Assembly (NCBI GenBank): GCA_009617715.1
Contig: VTFK01000009.1
Coordinates: forward strand, 930,001 to 994,000
Length of the DNA: 64,000 nt
Direction of reading: 5' to 3'
Source of the DNA: Plectrocnemia conspersa
Taxonomy: Eukaryota > Arthropoda > Insecta > Trichoptera > Polycentropodidae
Of the stretch, positions 13,463 to 26,025 are shown piece after piece. The translations under genes were made by a program, and so were the position numbers. Position 1 is the first letter of the stretch. Each line of letters begins with the position of its first letter. Below the pieces are notes generated by a model that worked only from the letters and a program-made list of their open reading frames with translations, did not search any database and was not told the DNA's origin.

Positions 13463-13929
13463 AAAATATATATGTGTATGAATTAAAATTTTCGTGATAC
13501 TACAACACTATGTTTATAAAATATGATACCATATAACTTTCTTAGTATCGAAAGCCAAAACTTTTTATTATTTCTAATTAGTAAAATTTATCGTACTGGA
13601 ATTTCAATCCCTCTAAATATATTTTAATTTATTAAGCATCAAAGTCATATAAATTAAAAGTGTTACTACATTGTTATGGTGTGGTGAGCGTTTAATTAAA
13701 ATTCTCATTATACATAATGCCAACATTATTCGTAGAATTTTTCATGCAGAAAAATTCTTGCGATTAGCGTGAATATTGTTGTTCTAATTAAAAATTAACA
13801 ACCATAAATATTCTATTTTATATGTATATGTAAAATTATATAGTAATTTTGTACGTAATGAATAATTTCAAACACATATACAACTTTCAAAGTATATTTG
13901 AAATAATAAAGCACAGTCAAGTCAAAAGC
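13463..13929. other. A+T-rich non-coding DNA
   Basis: A/T-rich with no recognisable feature. Confidence 0.7.
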
Positions 13930-14290
13930 TAAACAATAAACTAGTCGCAAAGGACAAACTAACCAGACGGTCAAAACTTGATCCACGTCGAGATTTTAAC
14001 CACAATGCCGGATTGATTGCCCAAAATTGGCACTAAACTCTACTACATGGGAATGTCGTCATATCAAAGTGTCTGGCCAATTTGTTATTCCAACACTTTG
14101 CCATGTAGTCCTTCGACAAACAGGTGTATTGTCATGGCATTGTCGTGTCTGACACGTTTTTCTCCTTGAAAGAGCCCAGTCGAGCGTATATTCGAGATTG
14201 CCAACACTATTGTTCGGCTTAAAATTATTTGCTCTTATCGCTTTAATCATTTAGCGGCATTGTAATGGCAAAACAAATATACTCGTTATT
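13930..14290. other. G+C-moderate island
   Basis: Complex sequence (GACGGTCAAAACTTGATCCACG, CCAACACTTTGCCATGTAG). A 63-codon minus-strand frame (14059-14250) covers part of it and shows no domain. CCAACACT recurs at about 14090 and 14202. Candidate conserved non-coding element or unrecognised exon. Confidence 0.4.
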
Positions 14291-14516
14291 ATTAACGTCA
14301 TACATCAAATTTTAAGAGAAGTCTGTTGGAAAGAAGATAACCCCTTAAAACAATTAATTTAAATATACATATAAATTATGAGCTTATTTTATAATAATCA
14401 CTGCATTATTTCATCAATCGATAAAAACTTTTATTGCATATTATTTTATTTTCATATACAAATATATGCTATTTATTATTTTTTAATTTTAGCTCATGTA
14501 TAAGATTCTCTACAAT

Positions 14517-15004
14517 GACCGCCGTACATGTACGGCGGTCTATCTTTAACGGTTTTGAGGTACTGCATATAGTTATATATTGAAATATATAACTGAATAA
14601 ATAATAAATAAGTAACATTATATTTAAAAAAATATATATATAGAATAATACCAATAAATTACCAAAAAATATGTATATTATTTTTTTTTTACATTAAGAG
14701 CATTTTAATTGATATAAAAATCCATAAAAATCGAAGTAAAATAAATTAACAAAATTTAATATTAGAAAAGTCTTAAAATACAATATATTATTAAAACACA
14801 CTAATACAAGAAAATAGTAAAATAAATTGAAGCAATTATACGTTGAAAAACGCTGATTTTTTTTTCTATAGTTTACCTTAAATGCAATATATATAAATAA
14901 ATGACAATAAAAATAATTATAAAAAAATACGTTAAATTAGCTTCAATGTGTTTACTAACAAATTAACATATGTGTTTAAATAAACTCACTACTCAAAGGG
15001 TTAA
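14517..15004 (+). mobile_element. piggyBac-like non-autonomous element, copy 1
   Basis: Starts with a perfect 24 bp palindrome (14517-14540; each half is GACCGCCGTACA read 5' to 3'). It then reads CTTTAACGGTTTTGAGGTAC and ends AACTCACTACTCAAAGGG followed by TTAA at 15001-15004. The same order of start block, A/T-rich body of similar words and end block is seen at 27.8 and 51.2 kb. The TTAA-CCCTTTGAG terminus (read from the right) is of piggyBac type. The TTAA expected at the left is not intact here (ATGA), so the left end may have mutated. No transposase is present. Confidence 0.65.
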
Positions 15005-15270
15005 ATATTTAAGTCGTATCATTTATATACAATACCTACTATTAATACCGTATTTTTAAACTGCGAAAAATTTAATTGTATACTTGAAAGATAAATACAT
15101 CATTTTCTTTTCACTGTCTAAATAAAGTTGTTTATTTTAATATATTTATTAATTAAATTAAGCCCATATATTGTTAAAATGCAAATTTTAATTAATAAAG
15201 CATTACAGCCATCATATTTTTTATTGTACTAGCAAAACTGGTTACTTTGCACCCCTATAAAACCACCCTC
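15005..15270. other. A+T-rich non-coding DNA
   Basis: A/T-rich sequence with no recognisable feature. Confidence 0.7.
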
Positions 15271-15600
15271 TATCCTTTGCTTGTATCAACACAGCCGATA
15301 AACAGCTGACGGGTTTGTTTTCGTCAACCATACACTTTTTATTCTTCTTCGTTATAAAAACCCCTAAGGGTTAGAAGATGCTACGCTATTATTTCTTGAG
15401 AATTTGTAGAAATTCTAAAAAAAGGAAAAATTCACTTTAAAGGCACTCTTGAAGCCGGCGACTCAACCTAATTACAACTCGGCTGTGCTAATTATTTAAG
15501 TGGTTACGCGAGTTGCGCTTTGAAATTTAATTCGGCGAAAGGTGGTGTCAAATTAATAAATGCTACAGAAGTAAAGGAGGGAAGAAAGCGAGGAAGAATA
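15271..15600. other. G+C-moderate island
   Basis: Complex sequence (CAGCTGACGGGTTTG, GAAGCCGGCGACTCAACC, GGTTACGCGAGTTGCGC). It holds an E-box CAGCTG near 15304 and ends in a short (AATAAT)n tract at about 15596-15610. There is no coding evidence. Confidence 0.35.
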
Positions 15601-16650
15601 ATAATAATAATGAAATAAGTACGATATAATATTTTTTAGCTACCGATACATAAAAAACATATTTTTCACTCAATTCTCTAAACTATTTTTACGTATAAAT
15701 GTGGCAGATTGATTACTTACATACTTTTAGCAATAAACAAATTTTTAACGTTACGAACGTTTAGGCTATATATTACATCTGTGGCCCAAAACCTTAAAGG
15801 TAATGGCCCTATTATGTGGAAAGCAAACGGAAAACCATCGCATTAATCATTCTGGGAAAATCGCTACCATCGTAACAACTGTCGGAAAAATAAACATACT
15901 GTTTAATAAATATTGGAATATGAGATATTTAGTATACGAGGAAATTGTTTTTATTGTATATTTTTTTCGCTAAAATAATATTGTAAAAATCACTAGACCT
16001 TTTGCGATAATCTTTCTTCGACTAAAATAATAAAACTGACTGAATTAATCTGTTTTGTAATAATATATAATTTATTAAATAGGTTAGTTTTAAGCTAATC
16101 AATATAATTATGTTTTTATTTTATATGTTGTACATTTATGCTGTCTTAATTTTCTTTATTAATTAAATATTAAATAATTTAAAAATAATATTGTTTTTTT
16201 CATGAATTAAAAAATCACAAAACTATTGTAAAAAATAACTTTTTATTATATATTTAATAAATAAATATTTTTTTATTTTATGCATTGTACTACAAAGCTA
16301 TGTGGCGAAAATTTGGTTTGAATCCCACCATGAAAATGATGGGGTATATTTCCTAATTAATTAGACCGAACCCTATATTTAATTAATTAGTGGGTTCTTC
16401 ACTTGTAAACTAAAGTAAAAACGCTGAATGTGCACGTAAACTTCACTACCCTTAATATTTAACTATTATGTAAGCTTTACTATGCTTGTTAAAAGTATCA
16501 ATCTCTGGTTTGAACTTCAAATATTATTAAATATTCAGTGAAATTGTAGCATGTAAAATAATTTATATGTACTCATTACATAGTATATTAAAAACTTTAT
16601 CGCATTTCAAGTTGTTGAAAAATGAAACACTCCAATAAATTGTTAAAGTT
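15601..16650. other. A+T-rich non-coding DNA
   Basis: Mostly A/T. A slightly richer patch lies at 15770-15890. At about 16312-16326 GGTTTGAATCCCACC resembles a tRNA-type B box, but no tRNA fold or A box could be drawn around it, so no RNA gene is called. Confidence 0.6.
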
Positions 16651-17125
16651 CATGAAATAGCTCGTCCAGAGTTTGACTACAAGATTTTTATTTTTAACGA
16701 TCAGCATACGCATTTATACAGTTGTCCCGTAAATCTAACCAGTCATCAATCGGCTGCGAGAATTCCTTAAATCTCGCTGAAATATTCTAAGAAACTGTGA
16801 CACTCAATATATCATTCGAACACCTGACCGACTTTTAGTCGTCAAAGTTTTTATATGGGTTTTTTTAAGACGCTTTAACTTTCGGTCGGACCGTAGACAG
16901 TAAATCAAACGAGATCGCTGTTTAAATATGATTTATTTTTGAAAGCGCGGCTTTTAGCCGGTTGGATAAAAAAATGTGTACACACAGAAAACGTAAAAAA
17001 AGCTTCGCGGAGCTTTTCAAAAGCACAATCAAAAACTTTACGCCGAACGATAAAAGTATTTAGCGCCGAACGTATTACGTGTGAATAAAGAGCAAAGTGA
17101 AATTTATTGGTCGTTTTTTTAACGT
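16651..17125. other. Prominent G+C-moderate island
   Basis: About 470 bases of complex sequence with repeated short words: GCCGAACG twice (about 17042 and 17063). It has a near-palindrome AAAAGCTTCGCGGAGCTTTT near 17000 that echoes the one at about 9385. GCGCGGCTTTTAGCCGG (about 16965) forms a small stem, and AACGTCTGACGTTAA at about 17121 is a near-palindrome. Every frame is interrupted by stops. Candidate regulatory element. Confidence 0.45.
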
Positions 17126-17680
17126 CTGACGTTAATTCGTAAAGAAAATTATTATGGGGGTGAAAACATTGTGTAATCTAAAAGTTTTTGACATTTTAAA
17201 TTTGATTTTTTGTGAATTATTTGAAAATAAGTGTCACTTGCTATCCTAATAATTAGATGTCTATCGAAATGCATATTATATATACGTATGTATAAATAAA
17301 ACATATTCCTGAATGTATTCGAAGATTTAATCTATAATTACAATTACAAAATAAAATACAATGTCTTAAACTAACAATAAAATAGAAATTAGCAGAACAC
17401 CCAAAATTGCACAATAGCCACGCAAAACTTCTTGTACCATTTTCTTTAAAAGCTACTTAGCTCGTAAATATACACTTAATATAAAATGAGACTTATTTAT
17501 ATGTACAACGTATCTGGATAAGTTTTAGTCAGTCTTTACCACATACGATTTAATTCTATAATACACACGCGCCCATAATATTTTCCCACACGCTTTTAAG
17601 GAGGCAACCAGATTTTAAAAAGATCAGTATACAGGAAAAATAAGTACTTACGTTTTTATGGTATTAATAATTAAAAATAT
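17126..17680. other. A+T-rich non-coding DNA
   Basis: A/T-rich sequence with no recognisable feature. Confidence 0.7.
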
Positions 17681-17970
17681 AGTACCCCGTCAGCTGTTCA
17701 TCGTTGATGGCCTGTCTACAGGGTTTTAAAGTAACTCCAAGTGGCGAGTGGATCGTGACGAGGACCTTTCATCGTCTGACCTATTTCAGACCTAAATAAC
17801 GATTTGTACTCTCCCGTGAAGGGATTACAACCCTTCGGACTGTCTCGGGTGCTACATATACGCATGGACGTAAAAATGTTTTATTCATAATACAGTTGAC
17901 AATTTGTAACCCTCAAAATCGGACGAACGGTTTTTGAGCGGAAACAGACGTTATTGGGTGGAAAAAATTA
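17681..17970. other. G+C-moderate island with a small perfect stem-loop
   Basis: Complex sequence (CCGTCAGCTGTTCATCG, GTGGCGAGTGGATCGTGACG). At 17818-17836 GAAGGG and CCCTTC form a 6 bp stem around a 7-base loop, enclosed by CCCG/CGGG words. It could be the relic of a transposon or LINE 3' end or an island like the others; I do not recognise it. Confidence 0.35.
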
Positions 17971-20499
17971 AAATTGAAAATAAATATAGCTTGCTTAGGG
18001 ATTTAACCCAGGCGCAATGTACATATGAATTTGCCACATATTTGTCTCTTTTATATATTTTTAATTAAAGTAAATTTTACGGCGTGAATACAAATATACT
18101 TGTATATACACTAATTTAGAAAAAGCCATTGACAAAGTTTGTCTTGGAATATTCTGAAATGACCAAACTTAATTATTCCTGAATTATTTAAGCAATCGTA
18201 GACAATTTGTAACGTATTGCGGCCGATTGTAAAAAATATATTTTACCCTTACGGGAGTTTTTCAAGCGATAAACTCTAACTGCATTCAACCCTGAGTCTT
18301 ACTGGCTAGATAGTCACACCCTCTAGGGCTCCCAAAAAAAGTATGTCTTAATTTAGATACATAAAAATTTATCGAGTATTTTTTTAGAGGACTAATATTT
18401 ATAAAAAATCTTAACTTAAAATCTCGTTTTTCAATAATTAGTATGCTATGTGAAAGAGAAAAATACGATTTTTCTCTTAGATAATATTAATTATTTGGCA
18501 CTGAATATAAAATACGGCGCTTGCTATAAGATGGTAAATTTCTAAAGCAATACTATAAATATAATACATAAAATGTTTTACCAGCCGTCATGAAATAAAT
18601 AGTATATGGTTTTAATAGATGTAAATTTAATAAAATAAACTATTTTTTTTTTGCTTAAAAAAATTAAAATAATGTAATCGTAATAGTGATCTAATTTATT
18701 GTATGTTTTTCTCTCTTAATGATTAAATAAACATTTATATTCTTAATTCAAAAAATATAATTTAAAATTTAAATAAAATATTTTTTTATATAGATATAAT
18801 AAATAAATGAAAGCTCTTAAGTTAAATATTTTAATAAATTAATTGCAGTAAATAAACACTACATAACATTAAAATAAAATAAAAACCGCTTTAGATTTTG
18901 TAATCAGATAAAAATATACTATATGTATATGGATAAAGTAACATATGCATGTATTATAAATGTAAATTTCCTTTAAAGGAAAGCTCATAAACGTTATCTC
19001 TGAGTGCGTAAGCAAATTATTAATTATTTGCATAGTATATTTTGCAAATAATGTTTTTGAAAGAGGGCTTTGTTGAGCTTTAAATATATGTACGTAATAA
19101 CTACCCACGTGTATAAATATTATAGGTTTATTTCATCCCCTTTCACTAACACCCCAAATAAAAAACAACACATTTAAAATTATGTGATCTATTAGTGTGT
19201 TTCAGTTATGCAAAATAATTATACTCTGTATTCCATTTATCTCTATATATACAATATTAAATTACTAAAAAAGATTTTTTATACATGATTAATATTTAAT
19301 TCATAATGTTCATTATTATTGTAGATAAAGGGATTTATCGATGAATTTAATTAATACTCGGTTCGAATGACGATGTGAAAAATGCAAAATGTTTTTCCTG
19401 CGGTATTTTTTTTAACTTGCACAGAACTACTTCGAGCTTCTGTTAATTAGGCCGTTCCACGAGTCGGACCTAATGAAAAAAGGTTGTTATTATGCTGTAG
19501 TATGCAAAAAATATATAAAAATGCTTAATATAAAGCACATGTATGGTATGTGTATGTGTGAAAATTTAATTTCATGCTTTTACGATTTTTGTTGAATTTT
19601 CATCGGCATTAATTTACAAAAATATTTTCGACGCTGTTTTAACTTTTTCTCTATTTTTCTTACTACACATCATAATAACGAAGACAAAACACACCATTAT
19701 AACAAAAGCAAAAGGATTAAATTAATTCATGTTTAGTTTCACTCTCATCATTAAAAATATTTTAGAAATAATACAATACTTTGGTTTTTAAGAGACTATA
19801 TATAATTCAGGATCAGAAATTAAGCCGTATTACAAGATATTACTCTAAATATAACCAATCAAATGTAACAATGAAATAAGCATAATTTAATGTTATTCTA
19901 CAAATGGTAATATGAGTCATAAGCCACTGCACAGAAAACGCAATATTGCTGCAATAAGATAAGCGCCTAATGGTATATAAAACTAGTGTATCATATAACG
20001 ACGTTAAAAGCATTTGACATTTGCAGAATTAAAGTATATAAGATCAGTTACGAACATTGCTGTTCTAAAAACACGATAATGCTTAAATAAAATCGTCAAG
20101 TTATAATCATACTTTGTATTGTTTTATTCAGAAAAAAAGCACTAAGATAGCTAATAGTCTTAATTTTTGTATAATTATACACCTTACATCAAATTAAATT
20201 ATATACAAATATAAAATAACTTGTAGTACTTTTTACTACACAAATTTTGACTGTTAAATAGAACCATGCAACACATTTTTTTCCTTGCATATAGAATATC
20301 CATAATTAATTTACGCTTTATGATAATTTTTTTTTTTAAAAAATAATGTCTTATTTATATTTTCTCAATTTATTCTTAAAAATGATCTGCAACACGTATC
20401 GTTTTTTACCAGTTTCACTTAAAATATTAGGAAAAATACTAATTCAATTTTGTACATATTTTTAAAAAGTAAAAACTTTGATAAAAAAACTGCAACATG
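17971..20499. other. A+T-rich non-coding DNA
   Basis: Mostly A/T. A more complex patch at 18205-18335 (TTACCCTTACGGGAG, CCCTCTAGGGCTCCC) and another at 19350-19475 carry no coding frame. No transposon ends were recognised. Confidence 0.6.
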
Positions 20500-20769
20500 C
20501 AAAAATATTGACGTGGCGGCCAGCACATGTCACAGAAGAAAAATAACAGAATTTCAATGGCAAGATAAATCACTAATTTTTCAGTGTCCACATTGAGTTT
20601 TGAGAAACGCATAGATCAAAGTTTACAAAACCTCAGAGTTACTAGTCTGAGACGTAATGGACTACGCTATTCCCTTCTAAATAAATATAATAAATAGTTT
20701 ATTAATAAAGGTCGTTTTACTAAAGTCATATACTATTAAAAGTAATAAAAGTCGATAAGAAGAAAAAAC
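20500..20769. other. Mixed-composition non-coding DNA
   Basis: A short complex patch (GACGTGGCGGCCAGCACATGTC) at 20510-20530, and TTGAGTTTTGAGAAACGC with CTGAGACGTAATGG up to about 20670, in otherwise A/T-rich sequence. No gene was seen. Confidence 0.5.
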
Positions 20770-21210
20770 AATTAACATTTGATTAATCAACGTTTATTGT
20801 GCAGCAATTTTATTCGCACCGTATTATTTATATTATCATTTCACACCGAATATACGAATTTGCATGCAAAACCCATCAATCCACATACGGCGTTAACGTT
20901 CGCGCTAAAAGTCGTAATTTCGTTTACGAATCTATCCAAAGTGATTTTAGCGCCTGTCGTAAATCCGCCGTAAATTTGCAACGGTCGTAAACTCTGCACG
21001 CGAACCGCGCGTTCTCCTCCCCTGCCTCTCTCGATACTGACGCTCCGTTTGTCTTCGTCGTAACAGCCGCTGTTTATACCTCATGTATGTGTATTTTTTT
21101 TCATTTTTTCCTAGTCTTCTTCAATTTATATCTCGCGTCTCGTGTGAACACACGTTTATGCTTTTGAATTTTTTTTAATACTTTTTTGCGCGCAGAGCTT
21201 TTATTTTATA
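20770..21210. other. G+C-rich island, promoter-like or conserved non-coding
   Basis: The densest CG content in this half of the window lies at 20890-21070 (GCACGCGAACCGCGCG, CCCCTGCCTCTCTCG, CGTTTGTCTTCGTCG). CGTAAA recurs several times. A perfect inverted repeat CGTGTG-AA-CACACG lies at 21141-21154. Two short overlapping frames (20779-20973 and 20799-20990) in different registers show no domain. A promoter is conceivable, but there is no clear TATA/Inr pair or following exon. Confidence 0.4.
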
Positions 21211-22828
21211 CGAGTTTTTAATTTTATGTCTGACGGTGAAAAAAATTAATTCGTTGTGTTATTTATTTACGACGTTAATTTATATCATATTAAAAAAACT
21301 GAATGTCGTTGCGCAAAATATATGTAGTATTAAATTATTGCCCTGTGCGGTGATGAAATTTCAAATTAATGTGTACATATCAATTCATTTACGAATGATG
21401 ACACTTTTCAAAATATCTTTCACCTTGATAATATTTAATAAAGCATCATTTTATCTAATCATCTCCTGCTAAGATGTTGTGAAATTATTTACAGGTTCAG
21501 TTACAATCACTATCGGCAGGATTTAGTGGACCAGTAACAGTCTTCGCTCTCGTCGCTCAATGCTCAAATTATTATGCTTCTCGGCGGTGACAATGTCCTA
21601 CGATACTAAAAAACTTTTTGACGCCGTCTACAGCATTTGATGAAGCCTGTTAAGAACTTATTTATTATAATTCCTAACGATATTTTCAGATTTTTTCTAG
21701 ATGCTTTAGTGGTTGTTCTTCCAAGTATTTTGCTCGTTTTAAAGTACCAGATTGATTCAATTAGGTCCGCTATTCTCCCTTATAATAATTATTGACGTAC
21801 AAGCAACTATTAAAAATATTGAGAATATATTATTTTTCAAAGTATTTGAATAAATGGTTTTCAATCTATGAAAGTTTAACTTTTTGTCTTCCCAACAAAA
21901 GTTTTTCAGAACTTGGGATACGATACGTTAGTTTATAGTCATCGAATATGAGACCATTGAATCAACGTCCTTATTGTGAAAAGATAAAATCCAGATGATA
22001 TTTCTCTGATAACTGTACAATAGAAAATACATATTAAATTCGTATTTATATCCCAGCATCCCTTTCTAGATGACTTACTGTCACATTTTATTTTTCTTTT
22101 AGGTGATCACTATTTTTTTTTATGGTACACAACATTTTTGTATTACATTTTTAATTAATATCAAGTAGCCGATTTTACTGAGTTGAAAAAGAGTAAATTT
22201 CTCATTATAGATAATCATTAACCTTGAAAATATGCCCCGTGAAAATTCTTTATTTACTGTTGATGAAAATTGAGAAGCACTGTTGATTCTAATCCGCAAA
22301 ATACTGTGAGGTCACTCACAAAAAATTTTTGTATTATAGGATAATTACTAATTTATCAACACTTTAGTCAAATTAGTTTATTACAGCATAATTATACTGT
22401 AAGTAAATTTAAACCGTGTATTAAAAATTACCATAGAACATATGATCTTATTGAAATATTGTTTCATGCAAATGCGATACTGTTTCAAGATTAATCAATT
22501 TAGATTTAGAATTTTTCTAACCTTTTTCCTATAGAATATCACATTTTTAAGCACTTATACTAATTGTTTTGCAATGCGAAATTTAATAATTAAATTATTT
22601 GACGACCTAAAATCCTCTAAAAATTATGATTTTTATTAAAAGGAAAATTTGTATAATAAAGTTGTAGATAAAAAAAGCGTTTTATATTTTACTAACATAA
22701 AATAAAATGGGTAGTTCATATATTCTAAGACAATGGTATGCTCAAGAAAAATAATTTATATTTATTTGCGCAAAATTAGCCACGAGTTATTACGTAAAGT
22801 CATCATGTAGAAATGATCTAATGCTATA
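21211..22828. other. A+T-rich non-coding DNA
   Basis: A modest island at about 21490-21650 (TCTTCGCTCTCGTCGCTC) lies in A/T-rich sequence. A 78-codon frame at 21236-21472 is hydrophobic and low in complexity and probably arises by chance. Nothing else was recognised. Confidence 0.6.
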
Positions 22829-22836
22829 CATTAGAT
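22829..22836. repeat. Left 8 bp target-site duplication of the hAT element
   Basis: CATTAGAT lies directly before the element's first base and is repeated exactly at 23513-23520, directly after its last. Eight bases is the duplication length of the hAT superfamily. Confidence 0.85.
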
Positions 22837-23512
22837 CAGGGTTTCCCAAACTTTTTCAGCGACGGAACACTTAGCAAATCCGAAAACTTTGGCGGAACAC
22901 TTAGCTTATTTTTTAGGTTGGGTAATTCATAATAGTAATATCATTTATTTCATAAACATAAAAATTCAAATAAATAAAACTCCTAATGACTGATGATTTT
23001 GGGTTCTTAAATTACAATTTTTTCTTATATCAAGCATAATATTGAGCAGTTGTATTATCAGTTTTTGGATTATTTTCTTCTTCGATGATGGATGTATCAG
23101 TAGAAGTATTTGGCCTTTCTTTCGTCAAATTTCTTATTTTCAACCAAAGATCCATGGGTAGTTTTTGAATAATATGTAAATTCTTTAATATTTTTTTTTT
23201 GTCAAAATGGAAAAAAAATCTGTATTGTAGCAACCAGACTAAATTAATGTACAAGAAAATCGATTCATTTTTATGCACATTTTATTTAAATCATGTATAT
23301 TTCCAAAAGTATACACTGTTTTAACGCAATAAATTACAATAGTTTCAAGCTTTTTTATCAGATTTATGAACAATTTTAACGTATTAGCAAGACTAACAAT
23401 TTTTTTAATTTACTCCAAATTTTTTGTGAAATATCTATTTAGACTCCGTGGAACACCTATTTTGGATCCGCGGAACACCAGTGTTCCGCGGAACATAGTT
23501 TGGGAAACCATG
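22837..23512. mobile_element. hAT-superfamily DNA transposon, 676 bp, non-autonomous
   Basis: The left end reads CAGGGTTTCCCAAACTTTTT; the reverse complement of the right end reads CATGGTTTCCCAAACTATG, giving terminal inverted repeats identical at 15 of the first 16 positions. Perfect 8 bp duplications (CATTAGAT) flank it. The ends resemble the widespread Charlie-type hAT termini. GCGGAACAC words recur near both ends, and at 23468-23491 a pair of 11-base arms (CCGCGGAACAC/GTGTTCCGCGG) forms a subterminal hairpin. An 82-codon minus-strand frame (23030-23278) has a poly-acidic C-terminal part but is too short for a transposase and not recognisable. The intact duplications suggest insertion was not ancient. 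Confidence 0.88.
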
Positions 23513-23520
23513 CATTAGAT
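23513..23520. repeat. Right 8 bp target-site duplication of the hAT element
   Basis: CATTAGAT, identical to 22829-22836. Confidence 0.85.
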
Positions 23521-24039
23521 TATTGTTAAAGGGCAGAGATTGATCATACGGCCTAATTGATCGAAATAATACGCAAAGTTTTCATATAAAAAGGTTTCCA
23601 TAAGACAAGACGCTTACACATGATAACGACATTTAAGGACCACGACTATTCTATATTAGATCATTTCGGATTAATAACCCACGATGTATACTGAAATTTG
23701 ATTTGTATTTATATCGTCAAATAAACACATTGATTGTGCTATTATCAACAATATTAAAAATATCAAGATAAAATGTAATACAAGTAACATTAAATAATTT
23801 TACCTGTGAAGTAAAATACATATGAATTTAACCAAAATAAAATCTGTACCTTTACCATATAAAATAACTAATCCGTAAGATAAAACAATAATGAAAAAAG
23901 TCTGTGAAAGGTCACGACATACAGTGACGAAAACCCAATTTTTTTATATATTGTTCTAAAAAAGTCTTGATTAAATCCATTCCTTCCCTACGCGCGCTAT
24001 TAAGACGAACGAAAAAATATAGCACACGCATAATACGTG
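23521..24039. other. A+T-rich non-coding DNA
   Basis: A/T-rich sequence with no recognisable feature. Confidence 0.65.
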
Positions 24040-24260
24040 TTGTGTGTTCACCTTTTTTCAGATTAAATTTTCAGAGCAACAATGAAACGGCCATTATGGT
24101 ACACGTCACGTGTTTCAAAACCGTCCGAGCAGCCACAAAGTTTGCAAACCATCAGGGATGTATTACACGTAGCGCCGCGTTAAAACATTAAACTTAATAA
24201 TAACATATATACAGGGGTGCGGCAACTAATGCGGTACGCCCGAGTCCCACCCCTCTCGTG
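24040..24260. other. G+C-moderate island with an inverted repeat
   Basis: Complex sequence with overlapping CRE/E-box-like words (ACACGTCACGTG at about 24101-24112). At 24213-24219 and 24248-24254, AGGGGTG and CACCCCT form a 7 bp stem around a 28-base loop. The left arm lies in CAGGGGTGCGGCAAC, which resembles a hAT terminus, but I found no matching second terminus. A 74-codon frame (23967-24191) has no domain. Confidence 0.35.
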
Positions 24261-25799
24261 TAATGCATTTCTAAAATGTGCTTTAACTACTATATATGTA
24301 CATACATCTGATTTCTAGAGAAAATATATTTTAGACAACACCTGCATTTTTTTTAATGTTTTTTTTAAAAAAAAATATTTAAATAGATAAATTTGTTACC
24401 AATATTATATTATATTATAATAATACAAACATTTTTTTTAATTTTTTTAGGCTCAGAGAAAAAATAAAAAGATAAGAAATGCTTAGCCATTATATTTTAA
24501 GGGACGCAGGAGCAAGGTCTGTAGTATATAGTGGATGGTTGATGACATTGTTATCAATTTATTTCCTTTAATATGTGACCAATATCGCCACGTATAATGT
24601 CTCTTCTATCCACTAATTCAGGTATGTTATTTAAGGGTAGTACTTAGCTATACTATTTGTTTAAAATTACGTTTTGTGGCAACTACCTTGAATCATTAAT
24701 CGACGTAATTAAATTGTGCAAGATGTAAAGAAGACCATAAAAATAATAAACTTTTTAACTACTAACGTGCAAGTATCGCTAAAAAATGAAGACCCTAGAG
24801 AGCGATATGACGGAAAAATTGCCTTTCCGACGCAATTTACGCTTTTGAAACAGATACAATATAAAATAAATACGTTTTTTGGGTTTAATTTATTTATTGT
24901 AAATCTTTTTAGCGTGGTGAATAAAATTAACACCTACGTGTAAGCAGTAAAACACTGGACGAAATCAGTGACTTATATTTTAATAAAAATAAAATAGTAT
25001 TGCTGCTTATAATTAATAACTGATATTTTACAATGCATTAGACCTATCTCGATTTTATTTTAACCATCCGCGATATTCATCTATGATTTAATCTAATCTA
25101 TAATTCCGATCTCCTAGATATGATAAAAATTATAAAACAATACGGTCCACTTGGATTAAAACCACTAGTCAACGAGATCATTTATTTTTAAAAAAATATC
25201 CAAGTAAAAACGCTGCCACATAAGTTAATTACTTTATAAGTATTAAGAGTAGCATATAATCAGGGGTTTTTAATTTGTATTGTTTATGAATTAAATCGTT
25301 ATACCTGTTAAACTATTTAGTTGATGTATTGTCGAGGATTTTTGTACTCAGCTGTACGTTACAAAGTGTATTTTTTAAATACAATGAATTATTTTTTTAT
25401 GTATTTAACATAATGATGGTAATAAGATAATGGGGCGATAGCTAATTGGAATTGTAGATATTCTATTATGGGAACAGTAATGTTTAATATACAAAAGGGT
25501 CAAGTCCTGTGTGGCCCAAAACTATATAATATTTAAGATGTTTTACCATTTTTTTCTCTATAAATACAAGTTTTTATTAGTAACATAAATATCTATATCT
25601 TTTGCTATAATTAAATGCTGAGATAATATAAAAAATAGTAATATCTGTTATAAAAACTAAAATAAAGAGACAATAAAATTATTTTTTTGAAGTAATAATC
25701 AAAATATATTCCTAGTCCGTATCATTATATTGCTTTAGTAGGACCAAAATAAATATATATATAAATAGCGAATTGTGTTTGTTGATTTGTTTTATTTAT
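24261..25799. other. A+T-rich non-coding DNA
   Basis: Mostly A/T. Nearly coextensive frames on opposite strands (24709-24933 and 24716-24943) are typical of chance, not genes. A patch at 24490-24640 is slightly more complex. Nothing else was seen. Confidence 0.65.
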
Positions 25800-26025
25800 T
25801 TTCCCTAACTACCATTTCCAAAGATGTCAGATAAGAAGAGATATAGAGTGAGGAATCGTGAGAAAAAGGGGCGATAGATGGACCGAGTCTTCGGATGGTT
25901 GGTTAGGTACAATACGACCGATTAAACAAGAAATTCTAGTTAAGATCCGGAACGGGAATATATAGCAAGAATTGCGAGGTCGACGTCGAGACGATTTGCG
26001 GTATGGCTCTCAAAATACCGATATC
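25800..26025. other. G+C-moderate, purine-rich island
   Basis: Purine-rich complex sequence (GATAAGAAGAGATATAGAG, GGTCGACGTCGAGACG) with interrupted frames. GTCGACGTCGAGAC contains nested palindromes. The function is not recognised. Confidence 0.35.

Noticed and set aside
16300..16330. tRNA-like B box GGTTTGAATCCCACC
   Set aside because: No A box at the proper distance and no cloverleaf; at most a SINE relic.
24211..24226. CAGGGGTGCGGCAAC as a hAT terminus
   Set aside because: No partner terminus and no 8 bp duplication found.
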